From assembly GCA_021414305.1 (NCBI GenBank), contig JAIOOS010000024.1:62001-126000 (forward strand): 64,000 nucleotides of DNA. The letters are read 5' to 3'. A program made the translations under genes and the position numbers. The DNA is from Burkholderiales bacterium. GTDB lineage: Bacteria > Pseudomonadota > Gammaproteobacteria > Burkholderiales > Burkholderiaceae_C. Shown here piece after piece: positions 59,711 to 64,000 of the stretch. The notes beneath the pieces were generated by a model. The model saw only the letters and a program-made list of their open reading frames with translations. It was not told the DNA's origin and did no database searches. Positions within the stretch are counted from its first letter, which is position 1; each line of letters begins with the position of its first letter.

Positions 59711-60298
59711 TTATCGGCGCGGGCCATCCTGCTGCATCCGCTTCATGCGCTCTTCCATGCGCGCCTGGCGGTCCTTGAGATGCTCGCCGATCTTGGCCCG
59801 CTGCTCCGGCGTCAGCGCGCTGGCCACGGCAACCATGGCCTGCGTCATGCGCCGGCTCATCTGGTCGGTGAGCTGCATCGTCTGCAGGCGAATCTGCTCG
59901 GCGGCGTTGGCGTCCACCGCGGGCGCGGTGAAGACCTGCATGCCGCGCTGGCGGAGATCGCGCGCCGCCGCTGCCTGGCCCTTGAGGTCGGCGCTCGCCT
60001 GGGCGACGATCTGCTTGATCTGGGCGCGTTGCGCGTCGCTGGCGTTGAGGCCGTCGAGCATGTGGTCCACCATCTTGCCCATGCGTTCGGGCGAGCCCAA
60101 CATCATGCCCGGGCCGCCCATGCCGCCGTGATGCATGCCATGCATGCCGTGGCCGCCGTCCATGCCGGCCGGCGGCGCGGGCTGGGCCCAGGCCGAGAAG
60201 CCGATCGCCGCGAGCAGCGTCAGCACCATGCCCACCATCACCATCCGAACCCGGTGGCCGGGGGCGCCGTTCGCGGCGCGCGCTGTCTTCGTCGTCAT
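59711..60298 (-). CDS. Spy/CpxP-like periplasmic LTXXQ protein
   Basis: A 195-residue exported protein. The N-terminal segment (VMVGMVLTLLAAIGFSAWAQ) is a signal peptide or anchor. The next part is Met/His/Gly-rich (HGMHGMHHGGMGGPGMM), then helical LTxxQ-type motifs (LNASDAQRAQIKQIV and ALTPEQRAKIGEHLKDR). Spy/CpxP proteins are ATP-independent periplasmic chaperones or stress sensors. It heads the operon with the regulator and kinase. The ATG at 60298 has GGAGAG 6 bases upstream, so it is chosen over the upstream TTG. Confidence 0.87.
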   Translation of the reverse strand: MTTKTARAANGAPGHRVRMVMVGMVLTLLAAIGFSAWAQPAPPAGMDGGHGMHGMHHGGMGGPGMMLGSPERMGKMVDHMLDGLNASDAQRAQIKQIVAQASADLKGQAAAARDLRQRGMQVFTAPAVDANAAEQIRLQTMQLTDQMSRRMTQAMVAVASALTPEQRAKIGEHLKDRQARMEERMKRMQQDGPRR

Positions 60299-60375
60299 CT
60301 TCAACTCTCCAGTGCCTGACCTTCAGGCCTTGCAAGAATGGTGACGACGCGCCGTAATGCAGGGGTGGCTGGGCG

Positions 60376-60390
60376 GTAAAGATGCGTGAA
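60376..60390 (+). promoter_or_regulatory. CpxR-box-like site upstream of the Spy-like gene
   Basis: GTAAA-GATGC-GTGAA. The CpxR consensus is GTAAA-N5-GTAAA, so this has one mismatch. It lies 78-92 bases before the Spy-like ATG (60298) on the opposite strand sense, and 44 bases before the SGNH hydrolase ATG. Such sites are short and can arise by chance; the Cpx-like operon alongside makes it plausible. Confidence 0.45.
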
Positions 60391-60433
60391 GGCCCCGTCC
60401 CGCAGGCGCAAGCGCAAGCGAAAGGAACGAAGC

Positions 60434-61336
60434 ATGGCAACCGATCCCGAACATCTGGCCCTGCCGGTGGACGTCATCAACCCGCGCGACGTGGGCCACG
60501 GCCAGGGCTCGGAGCAGCCCGACAACCCCGACTACCCCTGGCACTTCCTCGCCGAGGGCGATTCGTGGTTCACGATCGCCGCCATCCCCTCCTCGAACCT
60601 GCTGCTCGAGATGCGCCTCGGGCGCTGGACCCAGATCCTCAACCTCGCCTACCCGGGCGACACGCTCAGGAACATCGAGGACCTGGCGGGCAACAAGGAC
60701 CTGAAGCGCTTTCTCGCCAGGCGCAACTTCTGCAGCCACTTCGATGCGCTGCTCCTGAGCGGCGGCGGCAACGACCTGATCGACGCCGCCGGCGGGCTGA
60801 TCCGCAAGAAGGCGCCGGCCGGGGCCGACCCGGCCGCCCCCGAAAGCTACGTCGATCTCCAGGGCCTGGCGGCGCTGATGCTGAAGGTCCAGGAGGGGTT
60901 CGCGACCATCGTCTCGGTCCGCGACTCGACGCACAGCCTGAGCCGGGGCAGCCCGGCCTTCGTGCACACCTATGACTACGCAACGCCGCGCAACGCGCCG
61001 GCCCGTTTCCTGTTCACCGCGCCGATCGCCGGGCCCTGGTTGTTCAAGGCCTTCGCCGGATCGACGATCGCAATCGCGCTGCAGCAGCGGATCGCCGACC
61101 TGCTGACCGACAGCCTCGCCGGCGCCCTGCTCGAGCTCGATTCGACCAACGTCGCCAGCGGGAAGGCGCTGCCGGCGTTCCATGTCATCGACACGCGCGA
61201 CACGCTGGTGCGGGCCAACCCGACCGAGGTCGGCAACAGCAACGACTGGATCAACGAGATCCATCCCAACCTGGGCGGCTACCGGAAGATCGCGGCCCGC
61301 CTCTCGGCGGCCGTCAACGACGTTCTTCTCGGCTGA
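60434..61336 (+). CDS. SGNH/GDSL-like hydrolase
   Basis: A 300-residue cytoplasmic (no signal peptide) SGNH-fold hydrolase. The nucleophile block is FLAEGDSWFTIAAIPSSN (GDS), the oxyanion Asn block is LLSGGGNDLIDAAGG, and the catalytic Asp/His pair is NDWINEIHPNLGGYRKIA. Block order and spacing are complete. It would cleave an ester or thioester; the substrate is not known. The ATG at 60434 has AAAGGAA upstream. It converges on the serine palmitoyltransferase gene with a 6-base gap. Confidence 0.85.
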   Translation: MATDPEHLALPVDVINPRDVGHGQGSEQPDNPDYPWHFLAEGDSWFTIAAIPSSNLLLEMRLGRWTQILNLAYPGDTLRNIEDLAGNKDLKRFLARRNFCSHFDALLLSGGGNDLIDAAGGLIRKKAPAGADPAAPESYVDLQGLAALMLKVQEGFATIVSVRDSTHSLSRGSPAFVHTYDYATPRNAPARFLFTAPIAGPWLFKAFAGSTIAIALQQRIADLLTDSLAGALLELDSTNVASGKALPAFHVIDTRDTLVRANPTEVGNSNDWINEIHPNLGGYRKIAARLSAAVNDVLLG

Positions 61337-61342
61337 GCGGGC

Positions 61343-62554
61343 TCAGGCCCGCAGTCTCGCCGGCGGCGAGCCCAGGTCGGCGTGGGCGGCGAGCGCCGCG
61401 ATGATGCGCGAGAGGTCGTCGTCGCCGTGCGCCGCGCTGAGGCTGATGCGCACGATGCTCAGGCCGGCCGGGGTCGCCGGCGGAATCATGAGGTTGGTGT
61501 AGACGCCGGCGTCGAACAGGCCTTGCCACAGGGCGAGCCCCGCCTCGCGCGACTCGAACAGCAGCGCGACCACGGGTCCCGGCGTCGGCGCGCCGAGCCG
61601 GTAGCCGAGGCGGATCGCTTCGTCGTGGAGGCGGTGCGCGTGCTTCCACAGGCGCTCGCGCAAGTCTTGGCCTTCGAGCACCCGGCGCAGCGCCGCGTGC
61701 GTCGCGGCGATCGCCGGCGGCGCCGACGAGGCGGTGAAGATGTACGGCCGGCTGACCATGCGCAGCAGCTCGAGGTCGGCATGGCGGCTGAGGCAGAAGC
61801 CGCCGACGCCGCCGAGGCTCTTGGAGAAGGTGCCGACGATGAAGTCGACCTCGTCGAGCAGGCCGAGCTCTTCGCACAGGCCCAGGCCGTGGGGCCCGAA
61901 CACGCCGAACGAGTGCGCCTCGTCGACCAGCAGCCAGGCGCCGTGACGCTTCTTGACCTCGACGATCTCGCGCAGCGGCGCGCGGTCGCCGCGCGTGCTG
62001 TAGAGGCTCTCGACCACGACCAGGGTGCGCTTCGCATCCGCGCCCAGGCGGCCGAGGCGGCGGTCGAGGTCTTCGGGGTCGTTGTGGCGAAAACGGATCG
62101 TCGTCGCGTTGCTGAGCCGGCAGCCGTCGTGGATGCTGGCGTGGCTGTCGGCGTCGACGAGCAGGAACTCGTCGTTGCCGGCCAGGCCCGACAGCGCCCC
62201 GAGGTTGGCCTGGTAGCCGGTGGAGAAGACGATGCCCGAGGCCCAGCCGAAGGCGTCGGCCAGGGCCCGCTCGAGGGCGCGGTGGCCGGCGTAGTTGCCG
62301 CTCGCCATGCGCGAGCCGGTGGTGCCGGTGCCGCTGGCCTCGATCGCCGCGATCGCCGCGGCCCGGCATTCCGCGTCGAAGGTCAGGCCGAGGTAGTTGT
62401 TGGTGCCGGCGAGCACCAGCCGCCGGCCGCCGATCGTCGCCGAGGTGGCGGAGTGGATCGTGTCCATCGGCGTGGCGATCGGCGCGACCCCGCCGCCCTC
62501 CGCAAGACTGGCCCGGAGCGTTCGCTGCGCGGCGAACTTGTCGAACAGGCTCAC
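61343..62554 (-). CDS. Serine palmitoyltransferase-like alpha-oxoamine synthase
   Basis: A 403-residue PLP enzyme of the alpha-oxoamine synthase family. The closest match I know is the ACP-dependent serine palmitoyltransferase of Caulobacter and Sphingomonads: TNNYLGLTFDAECRAAA, GTGTTGSRMASGNYAGHRAL, GYQANLGALSGLAG, VDADSHASIHDGCRL. PLP contacts are DEAHSFGVFG and the Schiff-base Lys in VGTFSKSLGGVGGF. It would condense serine with an acyl-ACP to make 3-ketosphinganine. The GTG at 62554 overlaps the ACP stop (GTGA). AONS or KBL activity is an alternative, but the ACP and ligase neighbours argue against it. Confidence 0.85.
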   Translation of the reverse strand: MSLFDKFAAQRTLRASLAEGGGVAPIATPMDTIHSATSATIGGRRLVLAGTNNYLGLTFDAECRAAAIAAIEASGTGTTGSRMASGNYAGHRALERALADAFGWASGIVFSTGYQANLGALSGLAGNDEFLLVDADSHASIHDGCRLSNATTIRFRHNDPEDLDRRLGRLGADAKRTLVVVESLYSTRGDRAPLREIVEVKKRHGAWLLVDEAHSFGVFGPHGLGLCEELGLLDEVDFIVGTFSKSLGGVGGFCLSRHADLELLRMVSRPYIFTASSAPPAIAATHAALRRVLEGQDLRERLWKHAHRLHDEAIRLGYRLGAPTPGPVVALLFESREAGLALWQGLFDAGVYTNLMIPPATPAGLSIVRISLSAAHGDDDLSRIIAALAAHADLGSPPARLRA

Positions 62555-62805
62555 GGCCGGCTGCCGCTCAAGGCGAGGATGCCTGCGCACAGGCCCCGGA
62601 TCGTATGCGCCTGGGAGAGGGTCTCCACCGGAATCGAGAGGTCGAGGCGGTCCTCGATCGCCATGACCAGGTCCATGACCTCGACCGAGTCGAGGCCGGC
62701 CTCGGCAGCGAGGTCGGCATCGGGGTCGAGGCCCGCGGCGGCGGGCCGAATGGCGGTCAGCGCGTCGCGGACCGCCCCTTCGACCTTGACGGCCACCTCG
62801 TCCAT
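62551..62805 (-). CDS. Dedicated acyl carrier protein
   Basis: An 84-residue acyl carrier protein. The phosphopantetheine Ser is in AEAGLDSVEVMDLVMAIEDR (GLDSVE). Helix spacing is normal for a type II ACP. It lies between the acyl-AMP ligase and serine palmitoyltransferase genes, touching both, as in Caulobacter where a dedicated ACP feeds sphingolipid synthesis. Housekeeping AcpP usually has GADSLD here, so this is a specialised ACP. Confidence 0.9.
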   Translation of the reverse strand: MDEVAVKVEGAVRDALTAIRPAAAGLDPDADLAAEAGLDSVEVMDLVMAIEDRLDLSIPVETLSQAHTIRGLCAGILALSGSRP

Positions 62806-62818
62806 CGCAGCGACGGAC

Positions 62819-64000
62819 TCAGCTTCCGGCCGTCATCGCCAGCTCGGGTGCGGCAGTGCGCACCTTCGGGCGAAACAGGCTCTCGTCGCTGATGAAGCAG
62901 GTGGGCGATTCCTCGTCGTCGTTGCGCCGGCGCTCGATGAATTCCTTGCGCGCCGAGCTGCGCGAGAGCTTGCCCGAGGAGGTTCGCGGCAAGGTGTGCG
63001 GCACCACCAACTCGACCAGGACCTGGATGCCGAACTCGGCGTGGATCTGCTGCTGCAGCCGATCGGCCAGCAGCGCGAGCTTGGCCGGATCGACCTCGCG
63101 GCATTGCACCACCAGCACCGCGACCTCGTTCTCTTCGTCGTCGGTGATGGAGAACGCCGATGAATCGGTGGGCCGCACTTCCGGCTGCTGTTCGGCCAGG
63201 TGCTCGAGGTCCTGGGGCCAGATGTTGCGGCCCTTGATGATCATCAGGTCCTTGGCCCGGCCGGTGAGGTGCAGGGCGCCGTTCACCGAATAGCCGAGGT
63301 CGCCGGTATCGAGCCAGCCGTCGGCCGAAAGCACCTCGCGCGAGGCCTCGGCGTTGGCGAAGTAGCCCGACATCAGGCTCGGGCCGCGCAGGTAGATGCG
63401 GCCGCAATGCCGCTCGGGCAGGGCCCGACCGCGCTCGTCGCGGATCTCGACCTCGAAGCCCGGCAGCGGCACGCCGCAGTCGATGAAGGCCTTGGCCTTG
63501 TGACCGGCGAGCGGGGCGGCGGCGCGCGCCACGCCGTCGCGCGACAGCACCTCGATGTCGACCAGATCGCTTCGTGCGCCGCTCTCCAGCGGCGCAAAGC
63601 TGACGGCCAGCGAGCATTCGGCCATGCCGTAGCAAGGCAGGAACGAGCTGACCTTGAAGCCGGCGGGGGCCAGCATCTCGGCGAACCGCTCGAGCGACTC
63701 CGGATGGATCATCTCGGCGCCGACGCCAGCGACGCGCCATGCGGAAAGGTCCAGCGCGTCGGCGTCGCCGGCACGCAGGCGCCGGGCGCACAGGGTGTAG
63801 CCGAACGGCGGGCTGAACGACACCGTGCAACGGTTGCGCGAGATCAGCGTCAGCCACAGGCGCGGCCGCATCGCGAAGTCGCGAGTCGGCAGGTAGTCGA
63901 CCGAGCGCTGCGTCGCGACGCAGCCGAGGACGATGCCGACCAGCCCCATGTCGTGGTAGTACGGCAGCCAGGAGCAGAAGCGATCGTCGGCGGTGAGGCG
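62819..64000 (-). CDS. Fatty acyl-AMP ligase / acyl-ACP synthetase (C-terminal part)
   Basis: The gene runs off the right edge; 393 codons of the C-terminal part are seen, in frame from 64000. Adenylate-forming family motifs are SWLPYYHDMGLVGIVLG (FAAL type), SFLPCYGMAECSLAVSF, LRGPSLMSGYFANAE, GWLDTGDLGYSVNGALHLTG, GRAKDLMIIKGRNIWPQDLE and the C-terminal Lys in LPRTSSGKLSRSSARKEF. The Y-H-D-M-G-L block and HxDxG order are typical of fatty acyl-AMP ligases that load an ACP rather than CoA. It would charge the downstream ACP for serine palmitoyltransferase. Confidence 0.88.
   Translation of the reverse strand, partial: RLTADDRFCSWLPYYHDMGLVGIVLGCVATQRSVDYLPTRDFAMRPRLWLTLISRNRCTVSFSPPFGYTLCARRLRAGDADALDLSAWRVAGVGAEMIHPESLERFAEMLAPAGFKVSSFLPCYGMAECSLAVSFAPLESGARSDLVDIEVLSRDGVARAAAPLAGHKAKAFIDCGVPLPGFEVEIRDERGRALPERHCGRIYLRGPSLMSGYFANAEASREVLSADGWLDTGDLGYSVNGALHLTGRAKDLMIIKGRNIWPQDLEHLAEQQPEVRPTDSSAFSITDDEENEVAVLVVQCREVDPAKLALLADRLQQQIHAEFGIQVLVELVVPHTLPRTSSGKLSRSSARKEFIERRRNDDEESPTCFISDESLFRPKVRTAAPELAMTAGS

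Overview
The window is 64 kb of very GC-rich, densely packed bacterial DNA, consistent with a betaproteobacterium of the order Burkholderiales (Rubrivivax/Leptothrix or Comamonadaceae type). The evidence is the gene content: the FDH3-type formate dehydrogenase locus with its DUF3305/DUF3306/polyferredoxin/TorD neighbours, KdoO, DUF3460, DUF1841, DUF3717, a PEP-CTERM protein, form II cox genes and a typical intergenic palindrome at 58824-58905. I see no rRNA, tRNA, CRISPR array, insertion sequence or phage gene. It reads as ordinary chromosome.

Layout. (1) 1-978: the end of flgA, then flgM and flgN behind a near-perfect sigma-28 promoter. (2) 1034-7779: housekeeping and metabolic genes (GNAT, dinB, an alpha-hydroxy-acid oxidase, a diguanylate cyclase, a zinc metallopeptidase, dcd, an Mpo1-like protein). 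The 3' end of dinB is built from a palindromic repeat doublet. (3) 7809-25471: a large formate dehydrogenase and molybdenum/tungsten-cofactor island. It holds a MobB-FdhD fusion, a DUF6352 protein, TupB/TupC tungstate transporter subunits without TupA, mobA, moeA, a second fdhD, the FDH subunits with two uncharacterised small exported proteins, a Tat-signal protein, TorD, a polyferredoxin, DUF3306, DUF3305 and apbC. The two arms converge at moeA/fdhD. (4) 25556-35050: metG, kdoO, a SulP transporter, a conserved unknown, a LytS/LytTR two-component pair, a DUF3460 protein and scpA. (5) 35085-39546: a TerC-universal-stress fusion, a 310-base intergenic region with four TCGCGAT heptamers and a clear yybP-ykoY (Mn2+) riboswitch pointing away from terC into a stand-alone LysR-type HTH gene, then a hybrid histidine kinase with its LuxR-type regulator. 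(6) 39554-44410: MaoC, ParA-like, KefG/KefC, nitroreductase, DUF1841. (7) 44420-51591: a cox-type molybdenum hydroxylase cluster (coxS-L-M, then coxD/E/G) split by a PEP-CTERM gene on the opposite strand. (8) 51743-57490: an EgtB/SenA-like enzyme that has lost two iron-ligand histidines, MgtC, an orphan pilin, a small HD hydrolase, small unknowns, a DUF3717-DUF1289 fusion and a MATE exporter. (9) 57471-60298: a Cpx-like envelope-stress operon (Spy-like protein, regulator, kinase). (10) 60434-64000: an SGNH hydrolase facing a serine palmitoyltransferase-ACP-acyl-AMP ligase operon, the entry step to bacterial sphingolipids; the ligase runs off the end.

How the genes fit together. Tungstate or molybdate uptake (TupBC), guanylylation (MobA, MobB), insertion (MoeA), sulfuration (FdhD) and chaperoning (TorD) all serve the Tat-exported formate dehydrogenase, whose electrons pass through Fdh3B and the cytochrome b subunit to the quinone pool. 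The form II Cox enzyme is a second consumer of molybdenum cofactor. The best candidate for something undescribed is the manganese-riboswitch/LysR-HTH/TerC-Usp module at 35085-37026. Next come the MobB-FdhD fusion lacking the FdhD cysteines, the degenerate SenA-like protein and the sphingolipid operon.
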